Virus record (IMG/VR): IMGVR_UViG_3300042516_002692
Location: 1 to 64,000 of that record
Direction: 5' to 3' (one strand)
DNA length: 64,000 nt
Source: a virus
The position numbers were made by a program, and so were the translations under genes. This document shows, piece by piece, positions 49,971 to 57,748 of this stretch. The notes below the pieces were generated by a model that saw nothing but the letters and a program-made list of their open reading frames with translations, had not been told where the DNA came from and ran no database searches. Position 1 is the stretch's first letter. Each line of letters starts with the position of its first letter.

Positions 49971-51986
49971 TTAGCCCCAAATTTGCAATAGTAGAAGAGG
50001 AGTAAGACTTGGTGAAGAAATAGTTCCATAAAATGTTGAATTTTTATTAGAATCTATTACAACCGCATCTACTAACGTATTTAGTGTAGAACCGCTAGAT
50101 CCAGCAGGAGAAACTTGTACTTTAACTGACCCTCCATTTGCTGATCCTGTACTTTTTCCACCAGCCAAGGCAAGTGATGCTCCTGCTGTGTTCGCCCCAG
50201 ACCCGCCCGTTGCATTGTAAACAATATTGTTGGGCGTTCCGTGTGTGACACCATTACCGATGAACACAGACGTAATACCAGCAGCATTTCCACCGATAAC
50301 GCACTGACCTGCGGCTGTTGTAGTTGAGTTCGTGCCAATCGCTACGGTATTTGAATGTCCCGCAGAAGCAGAAAATCCAAATGCTGTTCCAGCAAATGCC
50401 GCTGAAGGAGAATTAGTCAACTGCAGATTATAATTATTTGAAACCAGCGAATACGAACCAAGAAAAGTCAAAGAACCGTCCGCTGCAGCAGATAATGATG
50501 CTGTAAATGTGCCAGCAGCATTCCAGTGACCAAATGTAATCGCTCTATTCGTTCCGCCAGCACTTCCAATAGCACTACCGATTTGATAGGCCGCTCCGGT
50601 GTTGGCTTTGACTTGCAAAGCACCGAATGAGGTGGATGAAGTCCATGTCTCTGCGAGGCGAAACGTCTGGGCATTGGTGCCTCTTTGGAGGTCAAGTATG
50701 TCAGCTCCACCTCGCCATAAACACACATCTCTAGTACCGTCTACGCTAGACGTAGATGACCAACAGATAGTAGATCCGCTTGTTACAATCAATCCACTAT
50801 TCAAAGCCGCAACAGCGGCAGCAGCACCATATGCCTTGAATGCAACTCCGAAAGTAGCCGCATACAAGCCGAAATCACCTCCACCCCAACTGAGTATAGG
50901 CGTTCCCGATGATCCATAGGCTGGGACGTATATCGACGCTCCTACAGTCAAGTTCCTACTAAAGAACCCATCCCTCGGTCTAGTCGCACCGCTCTTGCCT
51001 ATGTCATAAGTAGCATCAGTAAATTTTAGATCGCCGGTTAGCGTACCGCCAGTCAAAGGCAGGTAGGTGGCTGTCGCCACCGAACTAGTCAGATAGCTGG
51101 ATAAATCCAGCGTATTAGAGAGAGTGCCACTCCCCAATGACAACCCAGTCCCAATCACTACTGGGGTCCAACTACCACCAGACCGCTCATAAATGCCAGA
51201 GCCGCTGGCTGAAGCCAGTGAGGTTAAGTCTGCATCTAGAGGTTGATAAGTGGCTGACGCCACTGACGCAGTCAGATATCCACTCGGGTTCGCAGAAGCA
51301 TACTTAGAGTCTAGCTGCACCTGTAAAGAAGAAGTGACCCCATCTAGGTAGCCAAGCTCTGTGGAGCTAACGCTCCCACTTCCGAGCTTGGTCGCGTCGA
51401 TTCCAGTGGCCAACATATCGTTGGTCACTCCGCTATTCTTTACAGAAGCGGATATCGATGGGGTTCCATCGTTGTAGCTAAAGCTAATGCTTGAAGTATC
51501 AGTTAAGATTCCTCCTACTGCATCTTGGGCCTCTTCATCAGAATACGAGCCCGGAACTGGGCCATTCACCCACTCAGATCCAGTAAAAGATAAGATCTGG
51601 CCGCTGGAAGGAGCCGTTAGGCTCACATCATTTAGGGCACTGAGAGCTAAATTCAATTCCCCGGATGGGTCGAGGTATATGGCTCTAGAAGCTACATAAG
51701 ATATAAATGCATACGAAACACGATTGGCAAAATTTACAATAGCTCCGCTGTTGGATGAGCTATAAACAGTGGTCCTAGATAGTGCATTATTGGAAGAATA
51801 TGTGCCTAGTCCACACTCCCAATCCCCATTTGATGGACATTCTAAGCAATAATAACAAGTATCACCAGAAGACATGACCGAAGAAAATCTTCGATAGCCA
51901 GAAGTGGTATTCAGTAAAGACAAAATACCAGTACCTGCTGGACTCTGGACTCTTTCTTTTACTCTATCTGCTATTATGTGTGACAT
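49971..51986 (-). CDS. Modular tail fibre protein C
   Basis: A 671-residue fibre protein. The first 110 residues (RVKERVQSPAGTGILSLLNT, then GYRRFSSVMSSGDTCYY and RTTVYSSSNSGAIVNF) are an attachment domain common to many phage fibres. Then follow QPLDADLTSLASASGSG-type tail-fibre repeats, the FTDATYDIGKSGATRPRDGF block that is nearly identical to fibre A, and the AAYQIGSAIGSAGG block shared with A and B. The N-terminal attachment domain is absent from A and B, so C may be the virion-proximal member. Role by family: host recognition. Confidence 0.78.
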   Translation of the reverse strand: MSHIIADRVKERVQSPAGTGILSLLNTTSGYRRFSSVMSSGDTCYYCLECPSNGDWECGLGTYSSNNALSRTTVYSSSNSGAIVNFANRVSYAFISYVASRAIYLDPSGELNLALSALNDVSLTAPSSGQILSFTGSEWVNGPVPGSYSDEEAQDAVGGILTDTSSISFSYNDGTPSISASVKNSGVTNDMLATGIDATKLGSGSVSSTELGYLDGVTSSLQVQLDSKYASANPSGYLTASVASATYQPLDADLTSLASASGSGIYERSGGSWTPVVIGTGLSLGSGTLSNTLDLSSYLTSSVATATYLPLTGGTLTGDLKFTDATYDIGKSGATRPRDGFFSRNLTVGASIYVPAYGSSGTPILSWGGGDFGLYAATFGVAFKAYGAAAAVAALNSGLIVTSGSTICWSSTSSVDGTRDVCLWRGGADILDLQRGTNAQTFRLAETWTSSTSFGALQVKANTGAAYQIGSAIGSAGGTNRAITFGHWNAAGTFTASLSAAADGSLTFLGSYSLVSNNYNLQLTNSPSAAFAGTAFGFSASAGHSNTVAIGTNSTTTAAGQCVIGGNAAGITSVFIGNGVTHGTPNNIVYNATGGSGANTAGASLALAGGKSTGSANGGSVKVQVSPAGSSGSTLNTLVDAVVIDSNKNSTFYGTISSPSLTPLLLLQIWG

Positions 51987-51988
51987 GC

Positions 51989-52198
51989 TTATCTGATCAA
52001 TTCTATGTCTAGTGTACGGTTGATCACTAAACTGGCCCTTATCGTGACAACGCTTTGACCAGTTTGGCCAGACACAAATATGTAGTGACCCAGCAATGTG
52101 GCCCTGTCCAATATGTCTGGACTAGCTTTGGGCTCCCGGAGTCCATTGGGGCTAGCGAATGAAAGAACGGCAGACCGCTCCCTTTTACTGTCGATCAC
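51989..52198 (-). CDS. Small virion-region protein
   Basis: A 69-residue protein from GTG 52198, overlapping the stop of the upstream gene. It opens with a basic MIDSKRERSAVLSFASPNG and continues DILDRATLLGHYIF and VVTIRASLVIN. I recall similar short proteins with an SKRxRxSAV start next to fibre-like genes in metagenomic phages but cannot name a function. Confidence 0.55.
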   Translation of the reverse strand: MIDSKRERSAVLSFASPNGLREPKASPDILDRATLLGHYIFVSGQTGQSVVTIRASLVINRTLDIELIR

Positions 52199-53055
52199 GA
52201 GGCTTCTCCCTTCGTGAAGGTGACTCCGTCATCTCCCACGGTTTCGGTAGAAACCACCGTCGTAGTATCATCTGCGTAAAGCTTACGCTGGGATGAAGTG
52301 GCTGTGGCCTTATTGCGTGCCCACATAAATAACCAAACAAGCTTATCTTTAAGTGACGATGTCGCTGCTGGTGGGGAGGAAAGCTCGCCAAATGTATCCA
52401 CTGAGAGGACATCAAGAACTTGAGCGTTCACTTGAGCAGGAGTCGCCAGTGGGGAAGTCGCCGCTGTGATTGCTGCCTCAACGAGTGACTGATCGGCGGG
52501 ATCAGTAGGCAAGTTAGTAGTCTTTGCCTTGATCGCGATAATGTCTGTACTGGCAGTCAGTCCATCAGGTTGCACATCATGTACGTCTGCAGCGATGTGA
52601 TTGGCCCCAGTCACTTTTACCTCACGCCCGTTAGTTCCATCGCTGATTATCAGCAGATCACCGAATGAGTCTGCTGTGAATGTTTCTGTGGTCAGTGTAT
52701 TCCAGATCGCGAGACGACTAGCGGAGTCCAGTTCCACTGCTCCTGCATGGACAGCACGAACTGAAAATTGATTGACGTAAGTCGCGGAACTTGTCGTCGT
52801 TCCAGTGACAGCCGCAGACTCTTCGAACTGATATGTGTCCCCCTCGACTTCACCAGCAGGATTATACGAGCAATCGTAAAGCCCAGATGTGGCTGATCGC
52901 TTTGTGATCGTAACGGAATCCGCGACTGAAGATCCGTTTTTCCGCACAGCAACGGACGGCGTGGAATCAGCATCCTTGAGCACTTGCGTGTCTGGATTTC
53001 GCGTTTGAATTGTCCAATACAAAACCCCACCGATGTGAAGAATCGTTGGTCTCAT
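52195..53055 (-). CDS. Structural protein, fibre-associated, unknown
   Basis: A 286-residue protein. Its beta N-terminal half (LYWTIQTRNPDTQVLKDADS, PSVAVRKNGSSVADSVTITK, SGLYDCSYNP) resembles Ig-like BppU domains. A linker with IIAIKAKTTNLPTDPADQSLV follows, and a C-terminal segment LVWLFMWARNKATATSSQR. It overlaps the neighbours by four bases on each side. Repeats of this architecture are common near tail fibres. Confidence 0.6.
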   Translation of the reverse strand: MRPTILHIGGVLYWTIQTRNPDTQVLKDADSTPSVAVRKNGSSVADSVTITKRSATSGLYDCSYNPAGEVEGDTYQFEESAAVTGTTTSSATYVNQFSVRAVHAGAVELDSASRLAIWNTLTTETFTADSFGDLLIISDGTNGREVKVTGANHIAADVHDVQPDGLTASTDIIAIKAKTTNLPTDPADQSLVEAAITAATSPLATPAQVNAQVLDVLSVDTFGELSSPPAATSSLKDKLVWLFMWARNKATATSSQRKLYADDTTTVVSTETVGDDGVTFTKGEAS

Positions 53056-53840
53056 CCGATCACCTGCTGACTCATTGGGTGTTGTGGCTTGTTTGATCCG
53101 ATGGATAATGGCACATCACCCATGCCCCAGTCCTGACTCAGTGCATTTGCAATTTGGTGGAATTCCAACAGCGTAGCCGTGGACGGCATCGTGCCATATA
53201 TCACCTGCGAGATTCCGCCTGCGAACAGGTTAACTCCTGATACGTATCCACCAAACGAAAAACTCCCGCTGCCTCCTGATGTTGCACTGATCTTTCTGGC
53301 AGCGCCTCCGCAGCCCGTCGTTACCATTGATGTCGGTTTTGTAGCTGATCCGTCGATCAATAACCCTAACACGAACCTTCCTGTTGCTGATGCGTTAGTG
53401 GCAGTGAACGTCGGATTCTGGCACTCAAGATTGGCGCTTGAAAGATATACCTGTGATGGAATGTCAGACGCTCGCGAAAATATCGTTCTGGCACCTGATG
53501 TTGATGTAGCGTGTACTGCTGCAAGCAAAAACCGAAGTGATGATGTCCCAGATGGTGCCCCAGTCGCACTCATCAGCATCAAGTCATCAGTTCCGTCAAA
53601 CTGCAAAGCCGGATAACCACTTGCGGAGAAGTTGGCCCGATACACTGGCCGATTAGCGTCGGCAGTCGACCTCACAGCATCTGCAGTGCTGCTACCATAT
53701 CCTGTCCCGACCAGCACCGCCACAGGATCGCCGTCAGCAACACTGACAGTTTTTCCGGTGTTCTGATATTTTGTTCCGGCCGCCGAAAAGTCGAAAAAGA
53801 TCGATGCGGAGTATCGTGTTAACTCGGAGTAGACTGTCAT
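53052..53840 (-). CDS. Concanavalin-A/LamG-like lectin-fold virion protein
   Basis: ATG 53840 is preferred; the longer frame to 53924 lies within the upstream gene. The 262-residue product (SIFFDFSAAGTKYQNTGKTV, YPALQFDGTDDLMLMSA, SLRFLLAAVHATSTSGARTIF, LLEFHQIANALSQDWGM) shows the strand pattern of a jelly-roll lectin/glucanase domain common in phage fibre regions. The C-terminal LLEFHQIANALSQDWG helix is typical of such proteins. Likely a carbohydrate-binding surface protein. Confidence 0.68.
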   Translation of the reverse strand: MTVYSELTRYSASIFFDFSAAGTKYQNTGKTVSVADGDPVAVLVGTGYGSSTADAVRSTADANRPVYRANFSASGYPALQFDGTDDLMLMSATGAPSGTSSLRFLLAAVHATSTSGARTIFSRASDIPSQVYLSSANLECQNPTFTATNASATGRFVLGLLIDGSATKPTSMVTTGCGGAARKISATSGGSGSFSFGGYVSGVNLFAGGISQVIYGTMPSTATLLEFHQIANALSQDWGMGDVPLSIGSNKPQHPMSQQVIG

Positions 53841-53841
53841 T

Positions 53842-54420
53842 TCAAACAGCCTCCAACGCATCAAGCATTGTCCGCATTTCGTTGATCTTTTCAGGTTGCT
53901 CTGATGTGCCGACAGCGTTTTCAAATGCGTCGTAAAGTGACCGGCGTTCGTTTCGCGCTGCTGTCAGTGCTGCCTCGGTTTCCGCAGCCTGTCTTTGTGC
54001 TGCAAATTGCTCAACAGTCAGTTCCTTGTACGGCCTGCCACCATCCAGAGCATAGAACGAATCAACCAAAGCGGCGGCATCCGGAGCGGCCTGAGTAAGC
54101 CCCTGAATGATTTGCCACACAAGACCAGCCCATGTAGGGACCGTCGTCAGCAGGTTCTGAGCACCATCACCAAAAACAGCACTCCAGAAGATTCCGAGCT
54201 GCTGTTTCGTCTCATCCGGAGTCGATGGTGATTCTATCACCTGCTGAATCGCCCCACCCATTGTTGTTGGGCTCGATCGGAACCACAGTAGATTCTCCCG
54301 GAGCCACACGCGAACAGCATCTACAGCGATGTTTGACACAGTCAAAGTATGCAGAACGGCCACGATTTCCGCGTCAGTTCCGGTCAAATTCAACGACTGA
54401 GCTTTTTCGTAACCGTTCAT
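53842..54420 (-). CDS. Helical virion-region protein; start at 54420
   Basis: The frame is open upstream to 54522, but that region contains a terminator and a promoter-like element. ATG 54420 has GGGGGA six bases upstream and begins MNGYEKAQSLNLTGTDAEI, a typical start for this kind of protein, giving 192 residues. ATG 54474 is the alternative. The product is helix-rich with IVAVLHTL and AVRVWLREN near the N-terminus and a coiled-coil end (KINEMRTMLDALEAV). It heads the fibre-region operon. Function unknown. Confidence 0.6.
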   Translation of the reverse strand: MNGYEKAQSLNLTGTDAEIVAVLHTLTVSNIAVDAVRVWLRENLLWFRSSPTTMGGAIQQVIESPSTPDETKQQLGIFWSAVFGDGAQNLLTTVPTWAGLVWQIIQGLTQAAPDAAALVDSFYALDGGRPYKELTVEQFAAQRQAAETEAALTAARNERRSLYDAFENAVGTSEQPEKINEMRTMLDALEAV

Positions 54421-54477
54421 AAATCCCCCAAATTCGACCAACAGCGGATCAACAGATCCGTATTTGTTCTCCATAAG

Positions 54478-54486
54478 TAAATACGC
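54478..54486 (-). promoter_or_regulatory. Candidate late-promoter element GCGTATTTA behind a terminator
   Basis: Minus-strand GCGTATTTA (54486-54478) starts at the end of the T-run of the preceding terminator and lies 58 bases upstream of the ATG at 54420. It matches exactly the element at 42774 and 59085. Confidence 0.42.
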
Positions 54487-54519
54487 AAAAAGGTCGCAGA
54501 GAGTTACTTCTGCGACCTT
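54487..54519 (-). terminator. Rho-independent terminator behind the homing endonuclease gene
   Basis: On the minus strand an 11-pair stem AAGGTCGCAGA / TCTGCGACCTT (54519-54509 pairs with 54500-54490) with an eight-base loop is followed by five T. It shares the TCGCAGA/TCTGCGA core and TTACTTCTGCGAC side with the terminator at 56213-56245. Confidence 0.8.
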
Positions 54520-54563
54520 CATTGTCCTGATTACTTAAGATTGACTTACCCCAGTTCTCCTGC

Positions 54564-56159
54564 TTACATAAATTTCTTGGAAAACTTGAGCTGACCACAA
54601 TCCCACAACTTATAGAGCTTATGATCATAGCCAGTATTAGATGGGAATTTCATGCGATTAAACAAATTCTTACCATCTGTCCATTTAAAGCTCTTAAAAG
54701 CCTTGCCCCTTACGAAGCCAAGCCCTTCCATATAGTCTCCAGTCCCATATCTCAAATCCACAAAGGAAATAAGCCCTTCGGGCTTAAACACCTCAGTAAA
54801 AAAGGAGAGGATCTTACTCAAACCGCCCACAATCGAATGGCCAACCTTGTTACAAAATCTGGAAATCTCCCAATCGTTTCCCTTGACTCGACGAAGCCTC
54901 ATTAGGCTTACTAACTCAGTACCATCATAAAGGCCGATGCATTCGCCCCGCCCCTGTCCCATGAGATGGTTGTCCTCTAAAAATTTGGCACCTTCTTTTT
55001 TACCGACTTGGCCAATTTTGAGCTTGCGAGCGAATAGGCGGGTACTCTTGCCAAGTTTGTTGAGGATGATAGATTTAATTATATGGAACTTTTGAGTGAC
55101 TTCATCTTCACCAAAGAATAGCGGTACGAATCCTTGCTCAATATAGAACTCTCTCTTCTTAACGTGATAGTCGTCCTTTTTGTGTAGTTCACTATGCCAA
55201 TAAGTACCATTGAGTTCGATGGCCAAATTACCTATTGTGAAATCGGCATAATATCTGCCAATTTTTACCTGCTTGCTATACTCTATCCCAGCTTGCTTCA
55301 GCCAATCCTCGACTATTGCTTCTAGGGAACTAATTCGTGGGGTCATCTTAACAGCCAATTCCCACCCGTTCTCTTTTACTAGAACGCTAAATCGGGACCT
55401 AGAAAAGCCAGTTTCTTCTGCCCATTCTCTTTTGGTTCTGCCCTTATGAATAGCTAATATTCCTTTATCTATCTTGGTCTGTCTGCATTTCTTGATCCTA
55501 TCCTTTCTCACCTCTGGCAACTTCATTAGATTATCTACGCCATACTTCTCTAGCATAGTTTGTCTAGACTTCTCTTTTACCGATTCTAGCTGGAACACAT
55601 TGTCGACCCCAGTGACCTCCTTTGTTTTCTTGATACAATCTTCAGACCCGAGATATGTCTCTTTACCAAATCTCTCTTTGCACGTATTCTTCCTTTTCTC
55701 CTTGAACTCCTCAACCGAAGAAGCATTCTCAACACCATACTTCTTTAAGTTAGTCTCTTTAATCTTGTCTCTTACCCCGTCTATATCCATTATCTTATCG
55801 ACACCATATCTCTCCATCATGGTGTCTTTAACTTTATCCTTAATGGCCTGAGATTGTGATGGTCTTTCAACTCCATACCTATCCAGATTTGTCTTAGTTA
55901 ATTTATCCTTGGTAGACTTTAGCTCAAAAACATTTCTTACCCCAAGTTTGATAAAGTTAATATCGCCTATTTTTATCATCCTACAGCTTCTACATGCGTC
56001 TTTATCCAGCATTGCATTTGACTTTACTCTTCGGCAGTGTGCATTGGTATACTCATTACTACAGTAATCACACTTAAGCCAGAGCATATTTTTTGAGTGC
56101 TTGCTAAGTGAAGTTTGTGAATAGCCAAATTCTTTAATTGTTTTGTCATCGAGCAGCAT
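54564..56159 (-). CDS. Homing endonuclease (Cys finger, YGV repeats, VSR-like nuclease, GNAT-like C-terminus)
   Basis: A 531-residue mobile nuclease. In order: an N-terminal zinc site (KCDYCSN, DACRSCR); five or six approximate 30-residue repeats with T-x3-(R/K)-Y-G-V-(E/D) (DRYGVERPS, ERYGVDKIM, KKYGVENAS, EKYGVDNLM); a short helix-turn-helix (TKREWAEETGFSRSRFSVL); a VSR-like nuclease domain with YYADFTIGNLAIELNG then TYWHSELHKK; and a C-terminal region (KFLEDNHLMGQGRGECIGLYD, VGHSIVGGLSKIL) typical of this family. ATG 56159 follows AAGGAAAA. It splits head genes from fibre genes and lies between two near-identical terminators, so it looks like an insertion. Confidence 0.88.
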   Translation of the reverse strand: MLLDDKTIKEFGYSQTSLSKHSKNMLWLKCDYCSNEYTNAHCRRVKSNAMLDKDACRSCRMIKIGDINFIKLGVRNVFELKSTKDKLTKTNLDRYGVERPSQSQAIKDKVKDTMMERYGVDKIMDIDGVRDKIKETNLKKYGVENASSVEEFKEKRKNTCKERFGKETYLGSEDCIKKTKEVTGVDNVFQLESVKEKSRQTMLEKYGVDNLMKLPEVRKDRIKKCRQTKIDKGILAIHKGRTKREWAEETGFSRSRFSVLVKENGWELAVKMTPRISSLEAIVEDWLKQAGIEYSKQVKIGRYYADFTIGNLAIELNGTYWHSELHKKDDYHVKKREFYIEQGFVPLFFGEDEVTQKFHIIKSIILNKLGKSTRLFARKLKIGQVGKKEGAKFLEDNHLMGQGRGECIGLYDGTELVSLMRLRRVKGNDWEISRFCNKVGHSIVGGLSKILSFFTEVFKPEGLISFVDLRYGTGDYMEGLGFVRGKAFKSFKWTDGKNLFNRMKFPSNTGYDHKLYKLWDCGQLKFSKKFM

Positions 56160-56212
56160 GATTTTCCTTTTTCTACGCCAAATTCGGAGATGCCAGCAAA
56201 TCCATTATAGCC

Positions 56213-56245
56213 AAAAAAAATCGCAGAAGCGATTAACTTCTGCGA
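56213..56245 (-). terminator. Rho-independent terminator after the major capsid gene
   Basis: On the minus strand the stem TCGCAGAAG / CTTCTGCGA (56245-56237 with 56229-56221) is followed by eight T (56220-56213). It stands 28 bases after the capsid-gene stop and closes the head transcript. Confidence 0.88.
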
Positions 56246-56272
56246 CTTTAGTTTGATTAGGCCAAAATTCTC

Positions 56273-57277
56273 TTAGAGAGAACCCAGCAAAATGCGACGG
56301 TTGTCTAATGCTGCGAAGCCAAGCTCGCAATTTCCGAAGAACGAAACTCTTCCCTGACGGAAGTAGCTAGGATCTGGGTAGATCATAACTTCCTGCCGAA
56401 CAGGCATGATGAAGGAGTCTCGGCTAGTCATATCAAGACCAACAACCAACTCTACGTCGCTTGATGGGCCAAGGGCACCAGAAAGCTGACTAGTAAAGTA
56501 GGACTGATACTCCTGTGACTCACCAAGCTCGTCCATAGCATGGAGGTTGATACCGAAAATTCGGGTAATAGCACCATCGTCGCTAGCGACGTAGATTTCT
56601 CTACGAGTCGTTTCGTCAACAATGTCCACGCCCCAGTTTCGAATATCTTCCAGAGCTTCTGGGCTAAGATAGATATCGGTCAATCGACCGCGAGAGATAG
56701 AGCCAGAGTTACCCCCAGCATTTCTTCGCATAACCGACTTCATAAGAGAAACCAATCTCTTAGTGAACTGACCAGCAGCAGCGTCAGCATCATATACCAT
56801 GATGTTTCGGTCTACGCCAGCGGCAAGCAGAACGTGCCAAGCATCGTCGTTAATCTTCTTAACGAAGCCAGCTTCCAGCACCTTCATAGCACGACCAGCA
56901 ACATCCCAGCGGGCGTCACGGGCATATCGTGCCAAGAAGTCAATTGAGTTAGCGATACCATAGGTCGGAACCTGAATGTAGTCGCCTTCAACTGCTCGTT
57001 CTGGAATCCGACCATGGCCGGGATTCGTATAGGCTACGAAGTCAACTTCGTCGCCGGGATTCAACAGGTCGAGTGGGAACTCGGCTGTAGAATTGCCATC
57101 AAGTGTAAGCTTCTCAAAGATAGGAGCAGTAACGTCTCCCACCAAGATAGCTTCGCGGAGAGGAGTCTGAAGAGCTTTCGCCATCTGCTCCTGACCAGCA
57201 TATGCTACAGATGGCGACGTATCGCCAGACTGCTTAAGCATTTCAATGAACTCTGGATTCGGCTTAGTGAACGACAT
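56273..57277 (-). CDS. Major capsid protein (HK97-type)
   Basis: A 334-residue protein from ATG 57277 behind AAGGGGTAA. The N-terminal arm is short (MSFTKPNPEFIEMLKQSGDT), followed by REAILVGDVTAPIFEKLTLDG and AEFPLDLLNPGDEVDFVAY, then VPTYGIANSIDFLARYARDARW, and a C-terminal RQEVMIYPDPSYFRQGRVSFFG with a terminal NCELGFAALDNRRILLGSL. The pattern is that of HK97-fold capsid proteins. It follows the protease/scaffold and decoration genes and ends at a strong terminator, as expected for the most abundant virion protein. The two middle segments are quoted only in part. Confidence 0.85.
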   Translation of the reverse strand: MSFTKPNPEFIEMLKQSGDTSPSVAYAGQEQMAKALQTPLREAILVGDVTAPIFEKLTLDGNSTAEFPLDLLNPGDEVDFVAYTNPGHGRIPERAVEGDYIQVPTYGIANSIDFLARYARDARWDVAGRAMKVLEAGFVKKINDDAWHVLLAAGVDRNIMVYDADAAAGQFTKRLVSLMKSVMRRNAGGNSGSISRGRLTDIYLSPEALEDIRNWGVDIVDETTRREIYVASDDGAITRIFGINLHAMDELGESQEYQSYFTSQLSGALGPSSDVELVVGLDMTSRDSFIMPVRQEVMIYPDPSYFRQGRVSFFGNCELGFAALDNRRILLGSL

Positions 57278-57288
57278 CAAATTACCCC

Positions 57289-57738
57289 TTATAGATTGAT
57301 TGAAACCTTGGCGAAACCATCAGCGTCCTTAGAACTAAGGAACTGACCGACCTTCAGAGCCCCAGCGGCCTGAGTGGCACTAATAAGACCAGTACCAGCA
57401 AGATAAGCATCTTGACCACCGGCTGGTGTACCAGAGATAGCGTCAGTAGTGACGAATCCCTTACGCAAGATAGTAATCTTGCCACCCTTCTGGACTTCAT
57501 CCTTGTGCTGGTTCAAGTGCTGACGAGTCAGGTCAAGGTTGACCATATCATTCAGCAGAACCCCGAGAGGATATGCTCCAGATGGATTCGCTTTTACTGT
57601 CGCCAAAGCTACAGCACTATCCATAGCGGCACCTGAGCCCGCCGTACTTACAGAAACAACCAAACCACGAGTAGCAGTTTCATTCATGAAAAATGAAATG
57701 TCTGTGTCTAGCTCGTAACGATCACCCTTTAGTGACAT
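57289..57738 (-). CDS. Head decoration/stabilisation protein
   Basis: A 149-residue protein with an AAGGGGTAA ribosome site, the same as that of the capsid gene. The sequence RGLVVSVSTAGSGAAMDSAV, AYPLGVLLNDMVNLDLTRQH, KDEVQKGGKITILRKGFV is the pattern of D-like head-decoration proteins (beta-tulip with a conserved G(V/A)L-x-D region). It sits between protease/scaffold and capsid genes, the usual place. The assignment is by pattern and order. Confidence 0.72.
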   Translation of the reverse strand: MSLKGDRYELDTDISFFMNETATRGLVVSVSTAGSGAAMDSAVALATVKANPSGAYPLGVLLNDMVNLDLTRQHLNQHKDEVQKGGKITILRKGFVTTDAISGTPAGGQDAYLAGTGLISATQAAGALKVGQFLSSKDADGFAKVSINL

Positions 57739-57748
57739 GCCTTACCCC

